Positions 25,451 to 34,410 of a stretch of DNA of 64,000 nucleotides are shown here, piece after piece. The stretch spans positions 3,255,501-3,319,500 of the forward strand of contig NZ_AP018817.1 of NCBI RefSeq assembly GCF_024349785.1. Direction: 5' to 3'. The translations under genes were made by a program, and so were the position numbers. The number at the start of each line of letters is the position of its first letter. Positions within the stretch are counted from its first letter, which is position 1. The notes beneath the pieces were generated by a model. That model searched no databases, was not told the DNA's origin, and worked only from the letters and a program-made list of their open reading frames with translations. This DNA is from Sphingomonas bisphenolicum. Its GTDB lineage: Bacteria; Pseudomonadota; Alphaproteobacteria; Sphingomonadales; Sphingomonadaceae.

Positions 25451-26542
25451 ATGCGGACTCCAACCTTACTTCTTTTGGGGGCGAGCGTTGCACTGGCAGG
25501 CGTCGCCGCGCCGGCTATCGCCGGCGGCGCGAATGGGCCACGCCCCGGCGGTTCGATGCCGCACCCCGGCCCCCGTCCCGGCACGCATATGCCACGCCCC
25601 GGTGGCGGCTGGAACGGACACTGGAATAATGGTGGGCATCGCTGGGGACCGCGCCAGAACGGGCGCTGGTTCGCCGGCTGGCGCGCGCCGGGCGGCTGGG
25701 GCGGCTATCAGCGTCCGATCTATGGCTATGTCCTGCCGCAATATTGGACCAGCCCCAATTATTATATCGCCAACTATGGCGCCTATGGCCTGCCTGCGCC
25801 TGCCTACGGCTATGGCTGGTCGCGCTATTATGACGATGCGGTGATGACCGACCGTTATGGCCGGGTCTACGACTCGCGCAGCGACATCGACTGGAACCGC
25901 TACGAAGGCGGCTATGGTCCCGATGGCGATGACAGCTATTATGACGAGCCGCGCCGCGATAATGGCGTTGGTGGCGCTGCCATTGGCGCGGTGGTCGGCG
26001 GCGTGGCGGGCAACCGCATCGCCGGGCGCGGCAATCGCACCGCGGGCACGCTGATCGGCGCCGGCGTCGGCGCCGTGGCGGGCATGGCGATCGACAAGGC
26101 CGAGGACGGCCCCGGCCGTCATGCGCCACCCCCGTCGCGCCGTCCGGGCGTGGGCTATGACGATGGCTATGGCTATGCTGACGACAGCGTCACCACCCAG
26201 AATGATTATGAAGGCCGCTGGACCGGCACCTGGACCACGGATGACGGGCGGCAGGTGAGCGGCACCTATGACGGCCGGTTCGAGGGCGAAGTGCGCGGCG
26301 CTGGCGTCGATTATGACGCCCCGCCTTATGCCGGGGCGTCGCATTGGTCGGCGGGTCCGGGCCCGGTGGTGCAGCAGGGCGGCGGCTATATCGCGGGTGG
26401 CTATTATTATCCCGCACCGGTGGTGACGACCGTCACGATACAGCCCGCCCAGACGACAACGACTACGACGACCACCTACGTCACCGAAACGGTTCGCCAG
26501 CCGGTACGCCGCAGGGCCGTTCGAAGCTGCCGCTGCAGATAA
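25451..26542 (+). CDS. Exported RcnB-like / glycine-zipper 2TM envelope protein
   Basis: The 363-residue protein has a signal peptide (MRTPTLLLLGASVALAGVAAPAIAGG), then a Pro/Gly/His-rich region and an RcnB-like segment (GYVLPQYWTSPNYYIANYGAYGLP...GYGWSRYYDDAVM). A glycine-zipper membrane hairpin follows (GGAAIGAVVGGVAGNRIAGRGNRTAGTLIGAGVGAVAGMAIDK). The C-terminal part is Tyr/Gly/Thr-rich and ends in RAVRSCRCR. Glycine-zipper 2TM proteins associate with the outer membrane; RcnB has a role in Ni/Co homeostasis in E. coli, but the relation here is only compositional. AGGGAG lies 8 bp before the ATG. A strong terminator follows. Confidence 0.75.
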   Translation: MRTPTLLLLGASVALAGVAAPAIAGGANGPRPGGSMPHPGPRPGTHMPRPGGGWNGHWNNGGHRWGPRQNGRWFAGWRAPGGWGGYQRPIYGYVLPQYWTSPNYYIANYGAYGLPAPAYGYGWSRYYDDAVMTDRYGRVYDSRSDIDWNRYEGGYGPDGDDSYYDEPRRDNGVGGAAIGAVVGGVAGNRIAGRGNRTAGTLIGAGVGAVAGMAIDKAEDGPGRHAPPPSRRPGVGYDDGYGYADDSVTTQNDYEGRWTGTWTTDDGRQVSGTYDGRFEGEVRGAGVDYDAPPYAGASHWSAGPGPVVQQGGGYIAGGYYYPAPVVTTVTIQPAQTTTTTTTTYVTETVRQPVRRRAVRSCRCR

Positions 26543-26584
26543 GCGCCTGTCCGGCGAGTCACGACGCCGGACCAGCGCTGGATC

Positions 26585-26618
26585 GGGGTCGGGCCGCACA
26601 GGCCCGACCCCTTTTTTT
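26585..26618 (+). terminator. Rho-independent terminator
   Basis: Perfect 11-bp stem (GGGGTCGGGCC at 26585-26595, complement at 26601-26611) with a 5-nt loop and seven T residues at 26612-26618. It ends the glycine-zipper gene transcript 42 bp past its stop. Confidence 0.93.
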
Positions 26619-26910
26619 GCCGATCGAATTTCGGAGAACTGAAGGTGTCGCCCGGTAGTGGTCGGCCCAGATGAAAGTCCTGCCCGACGCATCGCGCCAG
26701 ACACGCCAGGGTCCGCTGCATGTCATCAGGATCTAAACCTCGACCAGCCCGCGCGTTGGCGTTTGGCGCGGCACCGTTCTGTTTTACCTAGCGCAGCAAT
26801 GGCGGCAAAATCGGTTCGAAGACCGACAAGACAAAAGCGCATCAGGTTGCAGCGACCGAAACGGATGGCACAACCATCATTGAACGATCGACCTTCGCCG
26901 ATCTGGCTGT
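26619..26910. other. Intergenic region without a recognisable gene
   Basis: After the terminator, this stretch up to the convergent transferase stop holds only short ORFs without protein-like composition. I saw no tRNA cloverleaf, no strong hairpin and no repeat in it. Confidence 0.5.
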
Positions 26911-27729
26911 CTATTTACGGAACATGCCCACCAGTTCGACCGACAGCGGCGGTTCGTCGCGCTGCTGGGCGCCGCGAATGGCCTGTGCCTGCTCGTGCGG
27001 ATCGAAACGCACCCAGCCGCTGCGGCTGAGCTTTTCCAGCGGACGATAGCGGATCTTATATTGCATTCGCTGCGATCCATCGACCCAATAGCCCAGATAG
27101 ACATAGGGCAGGCCGGCACCGGACGCCCGGGTGATATGATCCAGGATGATGTAATTGCCCAAGCCCGGCCGATGCTCAAGCTGCGTATCGAAGAAGCTGT
27201 AGATCATCGACAGGCCGTCGCCCTGACGGTCGGTCAGGCAGGCGCCGATCAGCTTGCCGGGGCGGCCATCGACGCCCGGTTCGCGATATTCGATGATATA
27301 GCTGTCGACCGGCGTCTGCTCGACCATGTCGGAGAAGTCCATCTCGTCCATCTCTGTCATGCCGCCGCCGGGATGACGATCGACCAGATAGCGTTGGAGC
27401 AGCGCGAACTGCTCCTCGGTGGACCAGGGCTTGCAGGCCGTGACGACCAAGTCGCTGTTGCGACGGATCAGCTTGCGTTGCGTCGCATTGGGCTGAAATT
27501 CATGGGCGACGACACGTACCGACACACAGGCTGAACAATCCGCACAGCTTGGCCGATAGGCGACATTCTGGCTGCGACGAAAGCCGATGCGGCCCAGCGC
27601 GTCGTTCAGTTCCGCCGCATTGTCCCCGTTCAGCTCGGTAAACACCTTCCGCTCGCTCTTGCCCGGCAGATAGGGGCAAGGGCTGGGGTTGGTGACGAAG
27701 AAACGGGGAAAGCGGAAGGCGGCAGTCAC
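26911..27729 (-). CDS. bpt: Aspartate/glutamate leucyltransferase (Ate1/Bpt-type)
   Basis: The 272-residue protein matches bacterial Bpt/Ate enzymes: [24 protein letters not shown] at the N-terminus, the Cys cluster [14 protein letters not shown], and the C-terminal acyl-transfer core ([37 protein letters not shown]). It transfers Leu or Arg from charged tRNA to N-terminal acidic residues, which marks proteins for the ClpS/ClpAP N-degron pathway. The start is GTG at 27729; no in-frame ATG precedes the conserved N-terminus. Confidence 0.94.
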   Translation of the reverse strand: MTAAFRFPRFFVTNPSPCPYLPGKSERKVFTELNGDNAAELNDALGRIGFRRSQNVAYRPSCADCSACVSVRVVAHEFQPNATQRKLIRRNSDLVVTACKPWSTEEQFALLQRYLVDRHPGGGMTEMDEMDFSDMVEQTPVDSYIIEYREPGVDGRPGKLIGACLTDRQGDGLSMIYSFFDTQLEHRPGLGNYIILDHITRASGAGLPYVYLGYWVDGSQRMQYKIRYRPLEKLSRSGWVRFDPHEQAQAIRGAQQRDEPPLSVELVGMFRK

Positions 27730-27841
27730 GCTCCAGGCTTCCTTTCATGGCGGCGGACGTCAGTCATAACATTGACTATGCCGCCACGATGCCCCTCTGA
27801 AAAGGGCGTTTACCACGAAAAATCGCGCCCGCTTCCCGCGG

Positions 27842-29089
27842 TCACGCAACCTCGATCGGCGCGACCTCATAACCAGCCTCGCCCAGCGCCGCGATCAACC
27901 GTTGAAGATGCGCGCGATCGCGCGTCTCGCACTCGACATCCAGGCTCAGCCCCTTGGCCGGCAGGTTGGTGAAGATGCGCTGATGCGCCAGTTCGAGGAT
28001 GTTGACCGCTTCCTGATCGAAGATGCGGGCGACATGGAACAGTGCGCCGGGCCGATCCTGCAGGATGATCCGCAGCCGCGCCAGACGGCCCGACCGGGCC
28101 AGGTCGCGCAGCAGCACATTGGCGAGCAGGCGGGTGTCGATATTGCCGCCGGTCAGCACCAGCCCGACATTGCGCCCGGCGAATTTTTCCCGATAGGTCA
28201 GCAGCGCAGCGAGGCCCGCGGCGCCCGCGCCCTCCACAACGGTCTTTTCGATCTGCAACAACAGGCTCAGCGCCTCTTCCAGCCGCCGCTCGGTCACCAG
28301 CAGCACATCGTCGGCCAGCCGCTCGACGAAGCGGCGGGTCAGTTCGCCGGGTTGCTTGACGGCGATGCCCTCCGCCAGGGTATCGCCGTCGCAGGCCAGG
28401 TCCGCGCCCTTGATAAAGTCGTACATCGACGGATACAGTTCCGCCTGCACGCCGAAAAGCTGGATGTCCGGCTTCATCGCCCGCGCCGCGGTCCCCATGC
28501 CCGAAAAAAGGCCGCCGCCGCCGATCGGGATGATGAGCGTGTCGATTTCCGGCGCGTCCTCCAGCATTTCCAGCGCGACCGTGCCCTGCCCGGCCATGAT
28601 GTCGGGTTCGTCGAACGGATGAACGAAGGTCAGGCCCTGCTCCACCTCCAGCAACCGCGCATGGGCATAGGCGTCATCGAATTTCTCGCCATATTGCACC
28701 ACGGTCGCGCCATGGCCCTGCGTCTGCGTGATCTTCACCGTAGGCGTGGTGGTGGGCATGACGATGGTGACGGGTACGCCCAGCCGCCTGCCATGATAGG
28801 CCAGCCCCTGGGCATGGTTGCCCGCGGACGCTGCAATTACGCCCTTGGCCTTGGCCGCGTCGTCCAGCTGAAGCAGGCGATTGAGCGCGCCGCGTTCCTT
28901 ATAGGCGGCGGTGAACTGAAGATTTTCGAACTTCAGATACACGTTGCAGCCCAGCATGTTCGACAGCGTCTGGCTGATCAAAGTCGGCGTCTTGACGATC
29001 GAACCGGCAATCCGGGTGCGAGCGGCAAGGATGTCATCGACGGTGACGGGCAGCGGCAGGGCGCTTTCGATCTTGGCGAGCGTGTTCAT
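27842..29089 (-). CDS. ilvA: Threonine ammonia-lyase with C-terminal ACT domain
   Basis: The 415-residue PLP enzyme has the cofactor lysine in AAYKERGALNRL (K64), the phosphate-binding GGGGLFSG loop and a C-terminal ACT-like domain (about 335-415, ILQDRPGALFHVARIF). It deaminates threonine to 2-oxobutyrate for isoleucine synthesis or catabolism. Its length fits the shorter ACT-containing type rather than the 500-residue E. coli IlvA. I chose the ATG at 29089; the 25 residues upstream are unrelated. The divergent dehydrogenase gene starts 96 bp away. Confidence 0.92.
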   Translation of the reverse strand: MNTLAKIESALPLPVTVDDILAARTRIAGSIVKTPTLISQTLSNMLGCNVYLKFENLQFTAAYKERGALNRLLQLDDAAKAKGVIAASAGNHAQGLAYHGRRLGVPVTIVMPTTTPTVKITQTQGHGATVVQYGEKFDDAYAHARLLEVEQGLTFVHPFDEPDIMAGQGTVALEMLEDAPEIDTLIIPIGGGGLFSGMGTAARAMKPDIQLFGVQAELYPSMYDFIKGADLACDGDTLAEGIAVKQPGELTRRFVERLADDVLLVTERRLEEALSLLLQIEKTVVEGAGAAGLAALLTYREKFAGRNVGLVLTGGNIDTRLLANVLLRDLARSGRLARLRIILQDRPGALFHVARIFDQEAVNILELAHQRIFTNLPAKGLSLDVECETRDRAHLQRLIAALGEAGYEVAPIEVA

Positions 29090-29184
29090 GAGCGGGCACC
29101 TAAACGAAAATTGCGGGTTAAGAAACTGGCACTGTCGCAAAACTGGCCCTATGGCAGGGCGCACGCATAAAATGTACGAGGCAT

Positions 29185-30054
29185 ATGGCTAATATCGCGT
29201 TTATCGGCCTGGGCGTCATGGGCAGCCCCGTGGCAGGACATCTGGCCAAGGCGGGGCATAGCCTGACCGTCTACAATCGCTCCATCGGCAAGGCGAAGAC
29301 ATGGGCGGAAGCCTATGGCGGCGCCGTCGCCATCAGCCCGGCCAAGGCGGCGGAAGAGGCGGACATCGTCATCAGTTGCGTCGGCAATGACGATGACCTG
29401 TCGCAGATTACGCTGGGCCGCGAGGGCGCATTCCGCACGATGAAGGAGGGTAGCCTGTTCATCGACCACACGACCGTGTCGGCGCGGATCGCGCGGCAAT
29501 TGTTCGTGGAAGGCGAAAGCCGCGGCATCCATAGCGTCGACGCGCCGGTATCGGGCGGTCAGGCGGGCGCGGAGAATGGGCGGCTGTCGATCATGTGCGG
29601 CGGCAGCGATCCGGCGGTGGCGGCGGCCAAGCTGGTGATGCAGGCCTATGCCGCACGGATCGTCCATGTCGGCGGCGCGGGCGCGGGGCAGACCACCAAG
29701 ATGGTGAACCAGATCTGCATCGGCGGCGTCTTGCAGGGCCTGTCGGAAGCGCTGCGCTTCGCCCAGGCTGCCGAACTGGATCTGGACGCGGTGTTCGAAG
29801 CGATTTCCGGCGGCGCGGCGCAAAGCTGGCAGATGGACAATCGCTGGAAGACGATGGCGCAGGACAGTTTCGACTTCGGCTTTGCCGTCGACTGGATGCG
29901 CAAGGATCTGGGACTGGCGCTGGAAGAAGCGCGGGCCAATGGCGCGACGCTGCCGGTGACCGCGATGGTCGATCAATTCTACGCCGACGTGCAGGCGATC
30001 GGCGGCAACCGGCAGGACACCAGCGCGCTGGTGCGCCGGATCACCCGCGCATGA
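29185..30054 (+). CDS. NAD(P)-dependent beta-hydroxyacid dehydrogenase (HIBADH family)
   Basis: The 289-residue protein has the Rossmann motif GLGVMG (8-13), the substrate loop DAPVSGGQAGAENG and the catalytic-lysine segment GAGAGQTTKMVNQICI. The family oxidises 3-hydroxyisobutyrate, tartronate semialdehyde or similar acids. The exact substrate cannot be read from sequence. Its stop overlaps the amidohydrolase start by 4 bp. Confidence 0.9.
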   Translation: MANIAFIGLGVMGSPVAGHLAKAGHSLTVYNRSIGKAKTWAEAYGGAVAISPAKAAEEADIVISCVGNDDDLSQITLGREGAFRTMKEGSLFIDHTTVSARIARQLFVEGESRGIHSVDAPVSGGQAGAENGRLSIMCGGSDPAVAAAKLVMQAYAARIVHVGGAGAGQTTKMVNQICIGGVLQGLSEALRFAQAAELDLDAVFEAISGGAAQSWQMDNRWKTMAQDSFDFGFAVDWMRKDLGLALEEARANGATLPVTAMVDQFYADVQAIGGNRQDTSALVRRITRA

Positions 30055-31754
30055 AGCCCCTATATCTTGCGGCCATCGTTGCGCTCGCCCTTCCCCTCCC
30101 CGCGCTCGCCGCGGGCGTCATCGACAATGTCAACGGCATCGCCATCGATCCCAATGGCAAGGTCGTCCGGTTCGCCGCGCTGATGATCGATGACGATGGC
30201 AAGGTCGAAAAGCTGCTGCCGGGCCGTTATCAGGAGCCCAAATATGAGCGGCCCAAAAAGCCGAAAAAGGGGCAGCCCTGGCCTGAACCGCCCAAAGGGC
30301 TGGCGTTCAAGCTGGATGCGGGCGGCAAGACGCTGATCCCCGGCCTGATCGACGCGCATGGGCATGTGATGGGCTATGGCCTGTCGCTGATCACGCTCGA
30401 CCTGTCGGAAACGCGATCGCTGGCGGAGGCGCAGGCCGAGATTCGCGCCTATGCGCAGGCCAATGCCGGGCGCAAGTGGATCATCGGCACCGGCTGGAAT
30501 CAGGAACAATGGGGTCTGGGGCGCTTCCCCACCGCCGCAGAACTGGACGCGGCGGTCGGCGACATTCCGGTGTGGCTGGAGCGGATCGACGGCCATGCCG
30601 GCTGGGCCAACAGCGCGGCGATTCGCGCGGCGGGCATCACCCCCGCGACCAGGGCGCCGATGGGCGGGCGGATCGAAATGGCCGGCGGCAAGCCTTCCGG
30701 CGTCTTCGTCGACAAGGCGATGGACCTGATCCAGAAGGTAACACCGCCGCCCGCGCCCAAGGACCGCGACATCGCGCTGGAAAAGGCGCAGCGCGCGCTG
30801 CTGGCGGTTGGCATCACCGGCATTGCCGACATGGGCACCAGCATAGAGGATTGGCAGGCGTTCCGCCGCTCGGCCGATCGCGGCGCGCTGCGGGTGCGGA
30901 TCATGTCCTATGCCTATGGCATCGACAATATGGTACTGATCGCCGGGCCGGAACCGACGCCCTGGCTCTATGACGATCATCTGCGCATGGGCGGCGTGAA
31001 GTTGCTGCTCGACGGCGCCTTGGGGTCGCGCGGCGCCTGGCTGCGCGCCGATTATGCCGATGCGCCGGGCCAGCGCGGCTTGCCGATGATCCCCGACACG
31101 CAGTTGCGCAATTTCATGAGCCGCGCGGCGATGGACAATTTCCAGGTCGCCGTCCACGCCATCGGCGATGCGGCCAATCATGAATTGCTGAACGCGATCG
31201 AGGAACTGAACGACACCTATAAGGGCGACCGGCGCTGGCGGATCGAACATGCGCAGATCGTCATGCCCAGCGACCTGCCGCGCTTCGGGCCGCTGGGCGC
31301 GATCGCATCGATGCAGCCGGTCCATGAAGCGTCGGACTGGCGCATGGCGACGGCCCGACTGGGCGAAGCCCGGCTGAATGGCGCCTATGCATGGAAAGCG
31401 ATGCTGGACAACAAGGTGCCCCTCGCCTTCGGTTCCGACGTGCCGGTGGAAAGCCCCAATCCCTTTGCCGGCATCGCCGTGGCCATGAGCCGCGAGGACG
31501 GCAAGGGCGAACCGGCCGGTGGCTGGATGCCCGAACAGCGGGTCGGCTTCGACGCCGCGCTGGACGGTTTCACGCGCCAGGCCGCCTATGCCGGTTTCGC
31601 CGACAAGAAATTCGGCAGCCTCGTTCCGGGCCAGCGCGCCGATTTCCTGCTGATCGATCGCGATATCTCGACGGCGCGTCCGGCCGACATCCGCCAGACC
31701 CAGGTGCTGGAAACCTGGATCGGCGGCAAGCGCGTCTATATTAAGGGGCAGTAG
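30051..31754 (+). CDS. Secreted amidohydrolase (YtcJ-like, amidohydrolase 3 family)
   Basis: The 567-residue protein has a signal peptide (MKPLYLAAIVALALPLPALAAG), the metal motif DAHGHVMGYG near residue 103, and the later motifs RIDGHAGWANS, LDGALGSRGAWL, HAIGDAAN and AFGSDVPVES that line YtcJ-type active sites. It probably hydrolyses an amide or N-acyl compound in the periplasm. I chose the ATG at 30051, where the signal peptide begins and which overlaps the dehydrogenase stop (ATGA). A longer in-frame start would run through that gene. Confidence 0.88.
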   Translation: MKPLYLAAIVALALPLPALAAGVIDNVNGIAIDPNGKVVRFAALMIDDDGKVEKLLPGRYQEPKYERPKKPKKGQPWPEPPKGLAFKLDAGGKTLIPGLIDAHGHVMGYGLSLITLDLSETRSLAEAQAEIRAYAQANAGRKWIIGTGWNQEQWGLGRFPTAAELDAAVGDIPVWLERIDGHAGWANSAAIRAAGITPATRAPMGGRIEMAGGKPSGVFVDKAMDLIQKVTPPPAPKDRDIALEKAQRALLAVGITGIADMGTSIEDWQAFRRSADRGALRVRIMSYAYGIDNMVLIAGPEPTPWLYDDHLRMGGVKLLLDGALGSRGAWLRADYADAPGQRGLPMIPDTQLRNFMSRAAMDNFQVAVHAIGDAANHELLNAIEELNDTYKGDRRWRIEHAQIVMPSDLPRFGPLGAIASMQPVHEASDWRMATARLGEARLNGAYAWKAMLDNKVPLAFGSDVPVESPNPFAGIAVAMSREDGKGEPAGGWMPEQRVGFDAALDGFTRQAAYAGFADKKFGSLVPGQRADFLLIDRDISTARPADIRQTQVLETWIGGKRVYIKGQ

Positions 31755-31769
31755 TTCGACGCGGTCGAT

Positions 31770-32900
31770 TTAGCGAGACTGGGCGGGGTTCCAGACGGTG
31801 AAGGTACGCCCCGTCATGGCCTTGGCGACGCCCTGCAGGGTCGCGGCATAGGCGATCATAACATCGACCAGCGCGGCGAATGGGCCGCTCTTGGCCCGCA
31901 CGCCGATCCAGATGACCAGCGCCGCGCCGAGCGCCCCCGCCAGATAGAGCGCAGGCGACAGCCGCATCGCCAGCGCCCCGGCCGCCACAGCGCCGAGCAG
32001 GATGAACAGCCCGCCGAACCAGCGGACGATCTTGCGCGACGCATATTTGAAGCGATCGAGCGCCGCCATCCGCCGCAATTGCGGGCGCAAATGGGCGTGC
32101 GTGTGCCAGGCGCGCGCCGCAATCCGCACCTTGCGTCGATATTCATCCTTGCGCGCCGTCACCAGCCGTTCGCGCGCGATCACATCCTTGGCCTTCACCA
32201 AACGCTTGCCCGCGAACACGACCGCCATCGACACGGTCAGATCGTCCAGCACGCTATCGGGGAAATCGGGATACAGGCTGCGCCGGATCGAAAAGATCGA
32301 TCCGTCCGCGCCCAGCACATTGCCGGTGCGCGACTCCTCGTCCTTCAACTTTTCCTCGATCCGCCAGTAGAGCGACCCGACCGAGGCGGTCGCGCTATCC
32401 TCCGCGCCGATATAGTGGAGCGAGCCCAGCACGCCACCGACCTGCGGGTCTGCATAGCGGGCGAGCAGATTGTCGATCGCGTCGGCGTCCAGCAGCACGT
32501 TGGCGTCGGTAAATATCAGCACATCACCGCGCGCGCGGGCGGCCAGTTGCTTCATCCCATACGCTTTACCGCTACGCCCCGGCCCACGCACCAGCGTCAC
32601 CATATCATCTTGTGCGGCGATCAGATCGCCGGTGCCGTCCGAGGATCCATCGTCGAACGCCAGTATCGCCAGCTCCGGATGCCGCGCTCTCAGCATCGCC
32701 AGATTAGCCAGCTTCTCCGGCATCGCCGCCGCTTCATTATAGGCGCAGAACAGCAGGGACGCGCTGGGTTTCGGCCCCTCGACCGGCGCTTCCGCCACGG
32801 TCGGCAAAGCGCGCAGGATCAAGGGATAGAATAAAAACGGCCATGCCACCGCAGCCAGACAAAGCAGCAGAACAACGCCAAGAATAAGGTTGGTCGCCAT
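31770..32900 (-). CDS. Membrane-anchored glycosyltransferase family 2
   Basis: The 376-residue protein has an N-terminal transmembrane segment (about 4-28), a GT2 domain (PSASLLFCAYNEAAAMPEKL, AFDDGSSDGT, FTDANVLLDADAIDNLL) and C-terminal hydrophobic helices. It probably extends the lipid-linked polysaccharide begun by the polyprenyl-phosphate sugar transferase whose stop lies 3 bp upstream. It is the last gene of the minus-strand EPS series. Confidence 0.88.
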   Translation of the reverse strand: MATNLILGVVLLLCLAAVAWPFLFYPLILRALPTVAEAPVEGPKPSASLLFCAYNEAAAMPEKLANLAMLRARHPELAILAFDDGSSDGTGDLIAAQDDMVTLVRGPGRSGKAYGMKQLAARARGDVLIFTDANVLLDADAIDNLLARYADPQVGGVLGSLHYIGAEDSATASVGSLYWRIEEKLKDEESRTGNVLGADGSIFSIRRSLYPDFPDSVLDDLTVSMAVVFAGKRLVKAKDVIARERLVTARKDEYRRKVRIAARAWHTHAHLRPQLRRMAALDRFKYASRKIVRWFGGLFILLGAVAAGALAMRLSPALYLAGALGAALVIWIGVRAKSGPFAALVDVMIAYAATLQGVAKAMTGRTFTVWNPAQSR

Positions 32901-32903
32901 CGC

Positions 32904-34274
32904 TCAATAGGCCTTGTGATGGACCAGCACGCCCAGCGTCGCAAAAATGATCCGCAGGTCACGCCACACCGACCAGTCGCTGACATATTCCAGATCCGAC
33001 TGAAGCCGATCGATCAGATCCTGATGATGATCGGTGGAGCCGCGATGGCCGCGCACCTGCGCCAGGCCGGTCATGCCCGGCTTGATGCAATGCCGTTCCC
33101 AATAGCGCGCATCGACCTCCCAATAGAGGCTGTCGCCGGCCTTGGCGGCGGCGGCGTGGGGGCGCGGGCCGACGATGCTCATGTCGCCCTTCAACACATT
33201 GAACAATTGCGGCAGTTCGTCGATGCTGGTCTTGCGCAGGAAGGCGCCGACCTTCGTCACCCGGTCGTCGTCGCGCCGGGTCAGCGTCGCGGCCTTATGG
33301 TCGCTCGCCTCCGCCCGCATCGAGCGGAACTTGTAGATCGCGAACGGCCGGGCGTCCTTGCCGATGCGTGGCTGGCGGAACAGCGCGGGGCCGGGGCTGG
33401 TCAGCCGCACCACCAGCGTCGCCGCGATCAGGATCGGCGACAGCAGGATGGTCGCGACCGTGGCGACGATCAGGTCGAACAGCCGTTTGATCAGTCGATC
33501 GCGGAAATGCAGCGGACCGCCCGCCACAATAATGGTCGGTTGGCCGTCAAATTCATCGATCCGTGCCGGCGCAAAGCGCAGCAGTTCGGGCACGACAATC
33601 TCTCCCCGCGCCGACAAGGACTTGAGCGCAGCGGACCAGTCGGCCATCCGATCGAGCGGACAGGCGACGATCACCCGCTCCGCCATGCCGACCACGGCGG
33701 CGAGCCGTGCCGCCATGTCGGCGTCATGCCGTTCGGGATGAAGGTTCGCCGCATCCGCATCGATGACGTCCATATGCGGGCCGACCGTGATCGATACGCC
33801 GTCCAGGATGACGGCCGTCAGATGCGGCACATCGCCCAGCAAGGCGACCGCCAGCCGCGCGACCGCGACACGCACCAACGCCACCGCCACCGCGCTCAAT
33901 CCCAGGCCGGTAATGAAGGTCAGACGCGACAATTGCTCGGCGATCTTGCCCAGATAGACGATCAGCAGCATCAGCAGCGCCGCCTGCGCCAGCGCCCACA
34001 GCGCCCGCACGATCCCCCGCCGCACCCGGTCCAGCGTATTGATGCCATAAGCGCCGCCCTGCACGGCCAGCAATGCGTAGAGCGGCGCGATCATCGCGAA
34101 CATCACAAGCCCGTGTGGCTTGCCCGGCTCGCCCCACAGCGCGCCCAGCACGAACCAGTTCGCCGCCAGGAATGCTGCGAACAGCCCCGCCATGTCCCCG
34201 GCCAGACACAGCGCATAAAGCCGCAACCGAACGATTTCCTTGGAGACTGTCACCGCTGCCCTGCTTATCGCCAT
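32904..34274 (-). CDS. Polyprenyl-phosphate glycosyl-1-phosphate transferase (EPS initiating enzyme)
   Basis: The 456-residue protein has four to five N-terminal transmembrane segments, a cytoplasmic middle domain, and a C-terminal bacterial sugar transferase domain starting [21 protein letters not shown] with [43 protein letters not shown] and [12 protein letters not shown]. It transfers the first sugar-phosphate to undecaprenyl phosphate and so starts the exopolysaccharide. The ATG at 34274 is preferred to the GTG at 34289. It is separated from the amidotransferase gene by a 136-bp gap with a palindromic repeat. Confidence 0.93.
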   Translation of the reverse strand: MAISRAAVTVSKEIVRLRLYALCLAGDMAGLFAAFLAANWFVLGALWGEPGKPHGLVMFAMIAPLYALLAVQGGAYGINTLDRVRRGIVRALWALAQAALLMLLIVYLGKIAEQLSRLTFITGLGLSAVAVALVRVAVARLAVALLGDVPHLTAVILDGVSITVGPHMDVIDADAANLHPERHDADMAARLAAVVGMAERVIVACPLDRMADWSAALKSLSARGEIVVPELLRFAPARIDEFDGQPTIIVAGGPLHFRDRLIKRLFDLIVATVATILLSPILIAATLVVRLTSPGPALFRQPRIGKDARPFAIYKFRSMRAEASDHKAATLTRRDDDRVTKVGAFLRKTSIDELPQLFNVLKGDMSIVGPRPHAAAAKAGDSLYWEVDARYWERHCIKPGMTGLAQVRGHRGSTDHHQDLIDRLQSDLEYVSDWSVWRDLRIIFATLGVLVHHKAY

Positions 34275-34334
34275 GCGCCCCGTTGGCACCGGCGGCCGCG
34301 GGTTGCAAGGGGTTCGCGCCCCGCCCCCGTTCGC

Positions 34335-34391
34335 TTCGAGCGTAGTCGAGAAGCGGCTAGCGTTATGCCCGCGTTTCTCGACAGTCTCGAA
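34335..34391. repeat. Imperfect palindromic intergenic repeat
   Basis: Two related arms face each other: TTCGAGCGTAGTCGAGAA at 34335-34352 and, inverted, TTCTCGACAGTCTCGAA at 34375-34391. The TCGAG-rich style is like dispersed palindromes I know from sphingomonad genomes. In this 136-bp gap it could also end or attenuate transcripts from the exosortase operon. Confidence 0.55.
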
Positions 34392-34410
34392 ATGGACGGA
34401 GATGGGCTCG

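Noticed and set aside
26658..27029. Plus-strand frame of 123 codons between the terminator and bpt
   Set aside because: Overlaps the bpt coding end on the other strand and has no protein-like pattern.
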